Positions 1 through 11,063 of a stretch of 64,000 nt of DNA are shown here, piece by piece; position 1 is the stretch's first letter, and each line of letters opens with the position of its first letter. The DNA is taken from NCBI GenBank assembly GCA_947623455.1, contig OX392532.1, positions 8,560,501 to 8,624,500 of the forward strand, read 5' to 3'. Under the pieces are notes generated by a model. The model did no database searches. It saw only the letters and a list, made by a program, of their open reading frames with translations, and was not told the origin of the DNA. The stretch is from Mimachlamys varia (lineage: Eukaryota; Mollusca; Bivalvia; Pectinida; Pectinidae). A program made the position numbers and the translations under genes.

Positions 1-508
1 AAGTTTGCATATAACCCCATAGAGAAAACAACACAGCGAGGAACAACCTTTTCCTTTTCAAATCCAAAATATTTATAAATACAGTCCAAAATGTAAAAAG
101 TTGTTCCAAGATATTATTGTGGAGACAACACTTGGCAAACAGGAGCCGTCCGCACTTTCCGTAAACGATAAGGTTTTAAAAGAATCTGTTAAATATCCCA
201 TGTGGGGCTCGCCTCCCTGTTAACAAACATTTTACCTACTGTGGTAAATTCTCCATTTTGGCCCCGCCCTGCAGTCCCCAGTTGTAGAACCTAAATCTTA
301 TATTTTTAAAAATATTGCCTACCCCATGAAGTTTCAGACCGTTTTAAAACACAATTTTACTTAATTTCCACCATTTTTGGTTATTTTTTAATTGAGCATG
401 CATATGCAGTTCACTCCTTCCTAATGACGATTTCCCCATCCCACCTTGTCGGACAGAAAACTGAAAAAGAATTTGTTATCAAAACTTACACGACTATCTC
501 CGATCCAG
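1..508. other. Upstream intron or flank of SLC28
   Basis: No coding exon was recognised here. The stretch is AT-rich and should be intron of the SLC28 gene whose first visible exon follows. The N-terminal exons of that gene must lie before the window start. Confidence 0.4.
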
Positions 509-3500
509 GATCTTTACAGCGTTCTTGTTCGTCGCTATTGGAGTGTACATGATCGTAGACCTATATGAAGAGCCGGAGAGACTGATCCCCTTCGGAGGCC
601 TCATTCTGTTCCTGGTCCTCATGTTCGTCACGTCCAAGGCCCCGTCAAAGGTAACGTCACATCTACCACATGTTTCCGACCAATCTCCATGACAACGTCG
701 ATGTTTCACTCTGAGAAAAGAAACAAGACTTTTTGGCGAAATAATCCAAAGATACCGGATTTATATTTGTTTATCTGTAAATTTTAAATATCTTTAAAAG
801 TAATTGAGATGTATTTGCTTCAAAGCATCTGCATCCACAATAATGATTTTATTTCTATGTAGATGGCAAACATGCTCATACTTTTACGAACATGCACAAT
901 TGATTGTTTTCAGCATCTGATACTGTATAACGTGATATTTGACAGGTTCAGTGTACAATTGATTGTTTTCAGCATCTGATACTGTATAACGTGATATTTG
1001 ACAGGTTCAGTGTACAATTGATTGTTTTCAGCATCTGATACTGTATAACGTGATATTTGACAGGTTCAGTGTACAATTGATTGTTTTCAGCATCTGAGAC
1101 TGTATGACGTGATATTTGACAGGTCCAGTGTACAATTGATTGTTTTCAGCATCTGAGACTGTTTGACGTGATATTTGACAGGTTCAGTGTACAATTGATT
1201 GTTTTCAGCATCTGATACTGTATAACGTGATATTTGACAGGTTCAGTGTACAATTGATTGTTTTCAGCATCTGATACTGTATAACGTGATATTTGACAGG
1301 TTCAGTGTACAATTGATTGTTTTCAGCATCTGAGACTGTTTGACGTGATATTTGACAGGTCCACTGTACAATTGATTGTTTTCAGCATCTGAGACTGTAT
1401 GACGTGATATTTGACAGGTCCAGTGGCGAGCGGTGTTGTGGGGCCTGTTACTCCAGTTCCTGATGGGTATCGTGATACTTCGCTGGCCCCCTGGCTACAG
1501 GGTGTGTAAAATGATGGGAGACGCGGTGGCGAAGTTCCTTACATTCACCGACTACGGCTCCAAGTTTGTGTTTGGCGAGAAAAACTATACTATGCACGTC
1601 GTTGCGTTTAAGGTAGGAAGCTGACTAAATAAAACTATATGGGGTGAAATATGTATCAAGTTATCTTAAATAATGTCCACAAACCTCGCCTGTTAAATAA
1701 AGTCCATCATGTTTGTCCCTTCCATTCCAATCAGTTACTAATAAGCATCCCGCCTGGAAGTTCCCCTGTAACATAACTATTAGAAATCGTTCATGGTGCT
1801 AAGAGCGCATGGGTCGGCGTCATTTTGAAGTTTCCCCTTCCGCCTCAAATAACAGGAGACAATCATTAGAACAAACATTTTGGTGACGTTAGGCTGTTCC
1901 AGAAATATCGTTTGCTCGTGACGATCAAACACGTTTACTTAGGAAAAACCTTACATATCTATAATAACGACAATTAAGAATTTAAATAAAAAGATTGTAC
2001 GCCATTTTTCAATGCTAATGATGTTATGCTTATGTACAAAATAATGCCGCGTATTTGTTTTTGTTTTTGCTTTTCCCCAATCACCTCAGTGATTTTCTGT
2101 CTCCACTATTCACTGTGTTGTATGACAACATCCGTTTCCTGTCTCCACTTATCACTGTGTTGCATGACATCATCCGTTTCCTGTCTCCACTTATCACTGT
2201 GTTGTATGACAACATCCGTTTCCTGTCTCCACTTATCACTGTGTTGTATGACAACATCCGTTTCCTGTCTCCACAGATCCTGCCGGTGGTGATATACTTC
2301 AGTGCCGTGGTTTCTATCTTGTATTACTGGGGGGTGATGCAAATCGTCATTAAGGGGCTGGCCAAACTCTTCCAGTACACCATGAAAACCACGGCCATCG
2401 AATCCTTCGCTACCGCGGCACATATATTCATAGGACAGGTAAGAATTGACGAGACTTATCAACAGGGAACAATAAATCGGACTGGTAGTATCTACGGTGG
2501 CTACACACTCTGTAAGACTGACCTCTGTATAACAGATAGTATCTACCATGGCTACACACTTTGTAAGACTGACCTCTATATAACAGATAGTATCTACCAT
2601 GGCTACACACTAAAATGTAAGACTGACCTCTGTATAACAGATAGTATCTACCATGGCTACACACTTTGTAAGACTGACCCCTATATAACAGATAGTATCT
2701 ACGGTGGCTACACACTTTGTAAGACTGACCTCTGCATAACAGATAGTATCTACCGTGGCTACACACTTTGTAAGACTGACCTCTATATAACAGATAGTAT
2801 CTACGGTGGCTACACACTTTGTAAGACTGACCTCTGTATAACTAGGTATCTACTATGGCTACACACTTTGTAAGACTGACCTCTGTATAACTAGGTATCT
2901 ACCGTGGCTACATACTTTGTAAGACTGACCTCTGTAGAACAGGGACCTGAGAATTTGTTTCAGCTAGTTTTGGACCTAAAATAGAGTGTTTAGAGTAATG
3001 TTTATCGAAAATTGATCTTAACCCCCCAAATGTGTAAAATTACTCTAAACACCCTATTTTAGGTCCAAAACTAGCTGTAACAAATTCTCAGGTCCCTGTG
3101 CTTTGTATAACAGGTAGTATCTACCGTGGCTCTAAAGCCGTTCCTCCGTGACCTCACGCTGTCGGAGCTCAACGCCGTGATGACGTCAGGGTTTGCTACT
3201 GTGGCGGGAACAGTGATCGCCGCCTACATCGAGTTTGGGGTACGTATCACACAGAAAGTCTGTTCAATTAAAGTGGCAAAATTCGCCTGATCGCATTATA
3301 TCGGCTAATAAATGGTGGGTGCACGTGATCATAAGAACCGTGTGGAATTGACTGTTGTTATTAGCATTTTAGTTAGATTGAAATAATCGAACAGGAAACT
3401 TGTAATAATTATTACAATCAATTTTAATGTTAATTTTGTTTAACCACTCATATGACACAAACACATTAGCTTTGGCATTTTCGAAGTTCAGGTTCCAGCC

Positions 3501-6500
3501 GAGCACGTGATCACTGCGTCATTCATGTCAGCACCAGCTGCATTAGCAGTGAGTAAACTCAACTGGCCGGAAACGGAAGTACCGAAAGGAGACGAGAAGG
3601 ATGTCTACGTCAGACTGAATGTTGGGTAAGGGTTGAAGGTCTCACAAAAATCGTAAACATTCGTATTTATAAGTAAAATATATTGTCTAAGGTGCATTAC
3701 AACCCAAACAAATTAAACTGGCTGGGGAGCAAGGAAATCAGTCATTGGGAAGAACTCATGTCGTTCTTATATCAATACTTCTGATAAGTTAAATATATGA
3801 AATATCCACTTATTGAACCACAGGCACTAGCTTCGTCTGACAAACACCTATAATATAAACAAGCAGTGTGTTCCATTTAGCGGAACGTTCCGGTGGTTCC
3901 AGAACGAACCAGACGTTCCGCTATATGGAACACGACGTTCCGCCGGAACGAACCTGTTCGTCTGGAACGTCTCATTTGAGGGTACCAAGTTGAAATTTGA
4001 CAGTTTTCTGCTGTTTCGTGACCTCTACAGAAAATTTTACGGCATGATACATGGTAAATGATATACCAAATTAAAGAGAAATTATTTCTCTGTCGATCAA
4101 GACCACTCCAAGTGAGATATCTTAAAGGGTTACGTCAAAATCACATGTTTCCCATAATTAGGTCGTGTCGCCGGCCGATGGAGTTCATAACCTTGTTTAT
4201 ATTATAGGTGTTTGACAGACGAGGCTAGTGCCTGTGATTTAACGTCTATTATGAAAACATATATTCAGACTTGATCGAGCATGTGTCCCAATACTCATTT
4301 GTCCGATCATAGAATTCAAACACTGGCTGTTTTGGTGAAAGGCGAACGTTGTCCACTACGCCCTCTGACCGTCTTAGTTCTTTTTAATACGATGAATGAT
4401 TTGTTAAAGCGGCAGAAATATGGCAAAGCTTCTTAAAAACGTGTTTCCTAATCTGTACAGGAACGAGCATAACGTAATGGAGGCGGCCTCAGCAGGAGCT
4501 CTGACGGCCATCAAACTCATCTCCTATGTCACCGTCAACCTCATCGCCTTCATCTCACTGCTGGCCTTCCTCGACTACTTCTTGTCCTTCATGGGATCAC
4601 GTGTCGGTCACCCAGAGGTCACGTTCCAGGTAAACAATAAAGCAATACCCCGGGGGGACAGAAGATGTTTTTGTTGTCTTGTTTGTTGTTCTATAAGTTG
4701 ATGTTACATTACTGTGACAGTAGATGTCAGACAACGCTTGAGGAATTTGAGATTAAAACGCCGCAGAAACTGTATAATAAGTTCTCAAACTAACGTCTCA
4801 AAACAAGAGGCCTATATGGCCTTAACGGTCACACGACTAATTTCAACTAAGTTAAAGATCTTATTGAGATATTTAATATCTATGCTCACAAGGTCAATGA
4901 TAAGAAAACTGCAAATAGCCATAACGCTGCCAATTACGATCAAATCGGCCCCATTTGCGAACTCGTCCTATTAATTAATATAAGGAGGCATACGACGTGT
5001 CTTCGAATTCATCTTTACTCAAGGTCATAAAAATGCAAAAGGGTCATAACTGTTGTCCATTACTTATATATTGACATTTTGATAGAATTATTGTGCTTTA
5101 TTTAGTTATTTCGTACCGATTTTAAATAGCAAATCAAGTGGAGACAGCAATAAAATTGCTGACGTCACAGTATCACCATAAGCGTATGGTGGCAATTGCC
5201 TCTAAGCATTGTGTCGAGGGGAAAATGCGGAGCAAATGTAAATATTATGTAGATGTTTGTTACAGTTTCTGTGTTCGTACATGTTCCTGTCTCTTACCTT
5301 TGTGATGAGTTTGTTTGATTTTATTACAGTTTCTTTGTTCGTACGCATTCATGCCCCTTGCCTTTTTGATGAGTTTGTTTGATTTTATTCCAGTTTCTTT
5401 GTTCGTACATGTTCTTGTCCCTTGCCTTGGTGATGAGTTTGTTTAACTGTGTTACAGTTTCTTTGTTCGTACGCATTCATGCCCCTTGCCTTGGTGATGG
5501 GAGTCCGATGGCAGGACTGTGGCAAGGTAGCCGAACTTATCGGAAAGAAAATATTCATCAACGAGTTTCTGTCCTTTGCCGATCTCGGTACAATGATCAA
5601 GAACGATGAAATCAACGTAAGTTGTGTACAATCTCAAGTTCATGTAGTGTTATTTTCCGGTAGTACATATTTGAGTCGGACGTCTTAAGTCCGGAAGGTA
5701 AAAAGTCGCCAATAAATGCAAAAAGACAACAATTTTAGTATTTGTTTGCTAATAAGTCATTTAACAACCGAATCTTTTACTGTTAGACTTTTCGAACGAT
5801 GTCATCTGAAACTGAAGAATAGGTTTGCAAGATCACTTTGACGTATGTCTTCTTCTACATTCTTTAGAAACAAGATGTTTTACTTGTAGAAGACCCATTG
5901 GTGATGCCTGCATGTACTAAAGCTCTATTGCTCTGCAAGGCAGACGATGATAAAAACAAATACCATTTTAATAATTTATAAAAGGTGGATTTTCCCAAGA
6001 GAAACCTCGTAGTGCACCTGTTAACATTCCGGCAGTGGTTGTCATGAATCATAATGATTTTAATAGGAACGTTCCGTTGTGATCGCTACCTACATCCTGT
6101 GTGGATTCGGCAGTATAGCTGCCATGGGGATCAACCTTGGTGCGTTTACCGCCGCAGACCCTAGCAGACGACAGGACTACGCAAAGGGCATGCTCAGGGC
6201 CATGGTTGGCGGGAATGTCGCGTGCTTTATGACGGCATGCGTGGCAGGTGAGATACTGTTGCCAATCATTTAGCTATACTCCCTTCAGTTTAACAGTTTA
6301 ACGTGTCAATTCAAAGATCAGTATATCTGTATCAAACGCATGCAAATATGCATTCGTATTTGACGTCTTTTGAAGCCGTTAACGTGAAAATTAATCTTTT
6401 CCAGGAATACTATATCAAGGGAGTGCGATAGAGAACTTAAACGTTACTATGACGACAGCCTTGAATTCCACGGCCATGAACGGTACACTAGTAACCAACA

Positions 6501-6589
6501 TCCCAGTGTTCAACAGTTCATCCTTATTTAATAGCTCCTCAGTGTTGACTAATTCGTCCTTAAGTAATATGGTTAATGGTACATTATGA
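509..6589 (+). CDS. SLC28: Concentrative nucleoside transporter (SLC28/CNT family), 3' nine exons
   Basis: Sodium- or proton-coupled nucleoside importer family of the plasma membrane. Exons: 509 (or 520)-650, 1418-1612, 2277-2438, 3114-3239, 3492-3625, 4461-4629, 5458-5616, 6067-6247, 6405-6589; all junctions are GT-AG and reading phase is kept throughout. Diagnostic segments in order: [110 protein letters not shown] and [16 protein letters not shown]. The C-terminal tail has about seven N-X-S/T sites, fitting the extracellular tail of the family. Odd: the usual GQTESP motif reads GQ-VVSTVAL at the start of exon 4, and the usual GVEWQD reads GVRWQD, so two substrate-contact glutamates are missing. 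The N-terminus is outside the window. Which vertebrate SLC28 member it matches cannot be set by eye. Confidence 0.93.
901..1431 (+). repeat. 59-bp minisatellite (9 copies) spanning SLC28 exon 2 acceptor
   Basis: Copies start at 901, 960, 1019, 1078, 1137, 1196, 1255, 1314 and 1373, exactly 59 bp apart. The unit holds the intron 3' end (GATATTTGACAG) and about eight exon bases (GTCCAGTG). The last copy runs into the real exon at 1418. All upstream copies keep the AG, so there are eight decoy acceptors. Confidence 0.95.
2093..2276 (+). repeat. 42-bp minisatellite at SLC28 exon 3 acceptor
   Basis: Just over four copies of a unit containing TTTCCTGTCTCCAC, ending exactly at the exon 3 boundary. 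In the last copy the motif continues CAG|ATCCTG. In the upstream copies the AG is TT (CCACTTATC), so these decoys are disabled. Confidence 0.92.
2479..2940 (+). repeat. 51-bp minisatellite upstream of SLC28 exon 4
   Basis: About nine copies of a 51-bp (17-codon) unit containing ACAGATAGTATCTACC, GGCTACACAC and TGTAAGACTGACC. A terminal partial copy resumes after the inserted element at 2941-3097 and forms the acceptor and first seven codons of exon 4. Because 51 is a multiple of three, the array is open in the exon 3 frame down to 2873. Confidence 0.92.
2941..3097. mobile_element. Short fold-back MITE, AGGGACCTGAGA family
   Basis: Nearly perfect inverted repeats of about 70 bp, starting AGGGACCTGAGAATTTG and ending CAAATTCTCAGGTCCCT around a small loop. 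It is inserted in the last copy of the 51-bp array, 16 bp before the exon 4 acceptor. A longer relative lies at 38975-39608. No clear target duplication was seen. Non-autonomous, no coding capacity. Confidence 0.9.
3820..4235. mobile_element. Fold-back element with ~50-bp inverted ends in SLC28 intron
   Basis: Left end ACAGGCACTAGCTTCGTCTG is mirrored at the right end by CAGACGAGGCTAGTGCCTGT; the arms continue through ACACCTATAATATAAAC and its complement. The interior has short GGAACGTTCCG-like palindromes. The terminus ACAGGCACT is shared with the element at 11064-11458. No coding sequence. Confidence 0.85.
5060..5250 (+). repeat. Dispersed ~190-bp repeat, copy 1
   Basis: Matches 9366-9580 over most of its length: both contain TTTTGATAGAATTATTGTG, CCGATTTTAAA, CAGCAATAAA/CAATGAAA blocks, a GACGTCAC and GGGAAAATGC-GAGCAAATG. 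It lies in the SLC28 intron before exon 7. Class unknown. Confidence 0.75.
5260..5457 (+). repeat. 64-bp tandem duplication of SLC28 exon 7 acceptor and exon start
   Basis: Exon-like starts lie at 5266, 5330, 5394 and the real one at 5458, exactly 64 bp apart. Every copy has a polypyrimidine tract, TTACAG or TTCCAG, and about 45 bp of exon-like sequence (TTTCTTTGTTCGTAC then GATGAG or GATGGG). Using an upstream copy would shift the frame (64 = 21 codons + 1). Confidence 0.93.
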
Positions 6590-7037
6590 TGACGTCGGTT
6601 ATATATGGTTGTTGATGATGGCCATGCAATCTCAGGTGCTAGTAGTGTTTTACGAGTAGAGCCATGATTTGTAGGATATGTTGATGTCAATATGTGTTGT
6701 GATAAGCTTTTTTGGTGGACCTGTTCAAGGCATGATCTTGTTTTTGTTAAAATTTCATGTTAAAGATATCAATATCAATACGTTGATTAGACAGCCGTTC
6801 AAAAACAGGCCTGTAAATGTTCCAAAAAACCTAAATCTTCGAACTCGTAAACCATCTTCATGCTCAGATTCTGTTTTCGTGGTCAAATCATTGTTCAAGT
6901 AAAGCATTGTGGTTGTTTTTAGATGTTGCCATCACAAATATCGTACATATATTGTTACTGTTTCAATCTTTTAGCACCATGCATTAATCTGAGCACGACA
7001 ATGGTTCTATGATATCTAGAGTCCGTTTGTTTGATAT
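6590..7037. other. 3' flank or 3' UTR of SLC28
   Basis: No gene recognised. Probably transcribed as 3' UTR of SLC28. The first AATAAA followed by an AT-rich tract was noticed only near 8320. Confidence 0.4.
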
Positions 7038-7530
7038 TGTCCACTTCCGTGAGTATAAAAAATATGGTACCGGAAGTGTTAAATATCGCTGATGATAGCC
7101 CGATTGGTTCTGTCCACTTCCGTGAGAATAAAAAATATGGTACCGGAAGTGTTAAATATTGCTGATGATAGCCCGATTGGTTCTGTCCACTTCCGGGAGT
7201 ATAAACAATATGATACCGGAAGTGTTAAATATCGCTGATGATAGCCCGATTGGTTCTGTCCAATTACGGGAGTATAAACAATATGGTACCGGAAGTGTTA
7301 AATATCGCTATTGATAGCCCGATTGGTTCTGTCCAATTACGGGAGTATAAACAATATGGTACCGGAAGTGTTAAATATCGCTGATGATAGCCCGATTGGT
7401 TCTGTCCAATTACGGGAGTATAACCAATATGGTACCGGAAGTGTTAAATATCGCTGATGATAGCCCAATTGGTTCTGTCCACTTCCGAGAATGCAATAGT
7501 ATATAGTTAGACCTACCGGAAGTGTTGTGA
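7038..7530. repeat. 73-bp minisatellite with paired ETS-like motifs
   Basis: Nearly seven copies, starts at 7038, 7111, 7184 and onward. Each unit has CACTTCCG (or a decayed CAATTACG) and, about 20 bp on, ACCGGAAGTG, which are two ETS-family consensus cores in opposite orientation, followed by CTGATGATAGCCCGATTGG. Confidence 0.9.
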
Positions 7531-7674
7531 ACTGGTTTGAAGTTTTAACCTGTTTGGTGCTCTTCACATAACATCCGGTGGTTTTACAAATCAGTATTAT
7601 TTTTAATTTACATATTAAGCTTTAAACATTATTTTCATAAAGAACTGAGCACAAATGACAATTCTTAAATGTCA

Positions 7675-7975
7675 TGGTAACATGGAGCACCATATCGTGT
7701 GTACTGGTGTCATGGTAACATAGAGCACCATGCCGTGTGTACTGGTGCCATGGTAACGGAGCACCATATTGTGTGTACTGGTGCCATGGTAACATGGAGC
7801 ACCATGTCGTGTGTACTGGTGCCATGGTAACATGGAGCACCATATTGTGTGTACTGGTGCCATGGTAACATGGAGCACCATGTCGTGTGTACTGGTGCCA
7901 TGGTAACATGGAGCACCATATCGTGTGTACTGGTGCCATGGTAACGTGGAGCACCATATCGTGTGTACTAGCATT
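7675..7975. repeat. 38-bp minisatellite
   Basis: About eight copies of a unit with GCCATGGTAACATGGAGCACC and ATATCGTGTGTACTGGT; one copy is shorter by a few bases. The unit is partly self-complementary (GGTGCCATG / CATGGAGCACC). Apparent reading frames through it are by-products of the repeat. Confidence 0.9.
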
Positions 7976-8652
7976 CGTATCGATTTCACCGAACGTTGTT
8001 GTATCAGGGTAAATGTTTAGAGTATTTGTATAAATAGTTGTGCTAATATAAGAGAGAATGTAATATCAATAAGTAAGGGTTGTATTTGTAATACAATGTA
8101 GAAATGTTTAAAATATGATTTCAAAAGGAGTTTGTAAGTGGTTCACAAAACTGTGTGGATTGATTGTATGTAAAGTTTGTGTAGAACCCGTGGTATAAAA
8201 GGATGCAAGTGTCATTGTCAGTGTTTAGAAGACATTTCTTGCAGCAATTGAACTTTGTAAAAAGAATAGATGTGTAAATTGTATTGCTATGTACAAGGAG
8301 AAAATCAGGGTATGCAACGAATAAAAATTATACAACTTTAATGTACAACGTAAAGATTTATCAGTCCTGTCGGTCATAGTGTTGCTTGGTGCTTTTTTAA
8401 AGGTATAAAATGGAAGGCATTTTTATTGAGGAGGTGACCATATATATATATATATATAGTCTTGTATTTTGTCAAAACAATGCTTTTAGGTATTGTATTT
8501 TGCCTTCATTTATAGTATAGTAACAAAACATAATTTAGTCTGGGACAATTAAGATATTGTTGTGTAAATGGTAACATTAATTCAACATTCAGTTTTAAAG
8601 GGACAGAGTGTGTTTCTTTATATGTAAAGATTATTTTACAAAACCAATAAAT
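7976..8652. other. AT-rich spacer, possible distal SLC28 3' UTR
   Basis: No gene seen. Holds an AATAAA near 8321 followed by TTATACAACTTTAATG, a possible polyadenylation site for SLC28, and a (TA)n tract near 8441-8458. Confidence 0.35.
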
Positions 8653-8837
8653 GTTTTATCAGACGTTTTGATGACTAGTACGTCGTTATGTACTGTCACC
8701 TTCATCAGATAAATGACCAGCAAAGTGTATGTACACAAAGGTGTAAATTGTGTACGAGTTGGTGATGAAAAATCAGTCATTTCGTCTAAGCTGACAGGGT
8801 ACATATCGTACTAGTCATCAAAACATCACATAAAACA
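8653..8837. mobile_element. Small fold-back element (~185 bp)
   Basis: Arms contain GTTTTGATGACTAGTACG on the left and CGTACTAGTCATCAAAAC on the right, continuing to TTTTAT / ATAAAA. MITE-like, no coding sequence. Confidence 0.85.
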
Positions 8838-9214
8838 GTTATTCATTGTGTAAAATAATCTCTACATCAATCATACTTTCCAACCCGAAGAAAAAGTTAA
8901 CAAATAGAGTCTGTTTCCGAGTGTAAGGGACGATAACTATGGGAATATAATATGACATGGAAATTGACAAATTTCTGCATTTTATTTCTGAAGCTTTAAT
9001 GAAAATTTACAATGTATACAACAATAACCTTTTGATTTTGTTACATTGAAATTGGCTCTACCTATTTTACCAGTAGAGTTTTTGATAATAAATAAACATT
9101 TGATGAAAATACTAATTGTTTGGTCATCATTAATTTTTTGTTTCAGCCTAGTGAGAAATAATGTATCTTTCATTCACTATCCCTCAAGATTCTTTTACTT
9201 GCACTGTGTTTTAT

Positions 9215-9372
9215 TTAAGCAATGAATGTTAGCAAATGTTGTTACAGTCCTATAACACACATTGTTATTGATGACAAACTTTATAAAGCCCGGTTTGGCT
9301 TTGTTAGTTTGTCAGCAATAAAAATGTGTGTTATGGGACTGTAACAATATTTGCTAAAATGTTCATTACTTA
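9215..9372. mobile_element. Small fold-back element (~155 bp)
   Basis: Left arm AGCAAATGTTGTTACAGTCC and CACACATT are mirrored by AATGTGTG and GGACTGTAACAATATTTGCT. It directly precedes copy 2 of the 190-bp dispersed repeat. Confidence 0.85.
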
Positions 9373-9580
9373 TGTTTAACTTTTGATAGAATTATTGTGG
9401 TTTATTTAGTTACTTCTAACCGATTTTAAACAGCAAATCAAGTGTATAAAACAATGAAATTGATAACGTCACAATAACAAATGTAGTTATAGTCTGAGGC
9501 ACTGGGTGTTATAGGTGTATAGCAGCAACTGCCTCTTAGCATTGTTTCAATGGGAAAATGCAGAGCAAATGTAAATATTT
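9366..9580 (+). repeat. Dispersed ~190-bp repeat, copy 2
   Basis: Same family as 5060-5250. The similarity starts at CATTACTTA and ends near GAGCAAATGTAAATATT. Confidence 0.75.
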
Positions 9581-10413
9581 TCATATAACACAAAAACAAG
9601 CTCTTTAAATGAGATGCAAATCCTAGTACATAGAAAACAAGAATCAACCAAACTTTCCACATATTTATTATGTTATCATTGGCAATATAACAAAATTTTG
9701 ATTATGAAATTGAATTTTTTTACTTTCTCTACTCAAAATAGGTATTTTAAAGAGTAACTGTAGTGCAAAACCATCTTTTGTGTATGGAAAGATTGCTAAA
9801 TAGTAAGTGAGATAATTCACACGAAATTTTTTTTTTTGTAAAAATTATGAAGTTTTGACCATTTTTCTAAATTCACACCTGAACGCAAATCAGAAAATCC
9901 CCGATTTTGCCATACGACCGGATGTGACGTCACAACGGTGACCGCACTGATAGACTTGTGTAGTCATTATATTAAATTATATGAATCGTATCACGACTTG
10001 TTATTTGAATAGAGTCTTCTATTCAAGAATATGACACTTATTATATATCAAGGTTGTATGGAGTTCATGTATGACCCTACTGATAATTCCAAGGTGTTGT
10101 ATGCCCCAGGGGGCCGTAATTAGTGGTGAGGGGGGTCGGGAGTTCCACAGGTGTGCGGCACACGTGGTCATGATCACTCGACCATAAATCAATAACCGCC
10201 GGACTCGCTAACATGATTAACAGGTTATTATTTTGCGGAATGACTTCAAAACATGCACTTGATATGATTAGGTTTTAATTTTTTCATATTTTATTTCATA
10301 TAACACCGCTAAAACGGCGTGTGTATTCACTGATGGTCATGTTGATTGCATGCACATATCAGCAGGAACTGATCGTAATACCTTTTAAAATGCACGCTGA
10401 AAAATTTTAATGC

Positions 10414-10668
10414 ATGTCGGTCGGCTGTATAAGTACAAAACTACCTGGAAACAACCTCAAACAAACAGATAAGGAAAAGGATATTTGTGTTGCTTTAGAC
10501 CACGGACTTAGATATAATCTAATTCCGTGTATAGACTCGGAACTTCGAAAACCATATATTTTATTGGACTTCAAAGAAGAACAGTTAGTACCGTCATATA
10601 GAACGACAAGACCAGCCTTTTTATACGTACAATACGATGTACGTATATTGGAAAATAAAAATATATAA
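10414..10668 (+). CDS. Hypothetical 84-codon frame inside the TTAA element
   Basis: Opens at ATG and encodes a hydrophilic product with segments KEKDICVALDHGLRYNLIPC and RKPYILLDFKEEQLVPSY. I recognise no family. It sits well inside the TTAA-flanked element, so it could be element coding sequence or a remnant exon, or chance. No catalytic DDE residues are evident. Confidence 0.25.
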   Translation: MSVGCISTKLPGNNLKQTDKEKDICVALDHGLRYNLIPCIDSELRKPYILLDFKEEQLVPSYRTTRPAFLYVQYDVRILENKNI

Positions 10669-11063
10669 CTTTTATCAATGCTTTCGACCTGTATATATAT
10701 AAACTGTTTTGACGGGTATCACATTTCAACTTTTTTTATCTTTATATATGTTTGAGAAATTATAGGTGTGTATATTAAAAGTTAACAGCTTTCTATCCAT
10801 TGATAATTTATTTATGTCTATGCAGTATAAAAAAACCATTTCAAATCGTGAATATTGTAAAATAAATAGAATATGAGCGAAATCCTGATGTTACCTGTCT
10901 TCAGGCATATACATCGAAATAGAAATCAAGACAATGTATTTCGAATTCTGTTTGAGAAAAAATAAGATTAGATCTTTGAATACCCCTGTGTTTTACTGAC
11001 AAGAAATGAACATGGAACATCTTTTGAAAATAAGATGAGAAGATTACTTAATTGGTTTTAATC

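Noticed and set aside
2055..2873. 272-codon frame starting upstream of SLC28 exon 3
   Set aside because: It is exon 3 with read-through of flanking 42-bp and 51-bp arrays; exon 3 itself is 2277-2438.
4420..4460. Frame upstream of SLC28 exon 6 as coding ([14 protein letters not shown])
   Set aside because: It lies before the acceptor CTGTACAG at 4453-4460; the exon starting at 4461 matches the family and restores the phase.
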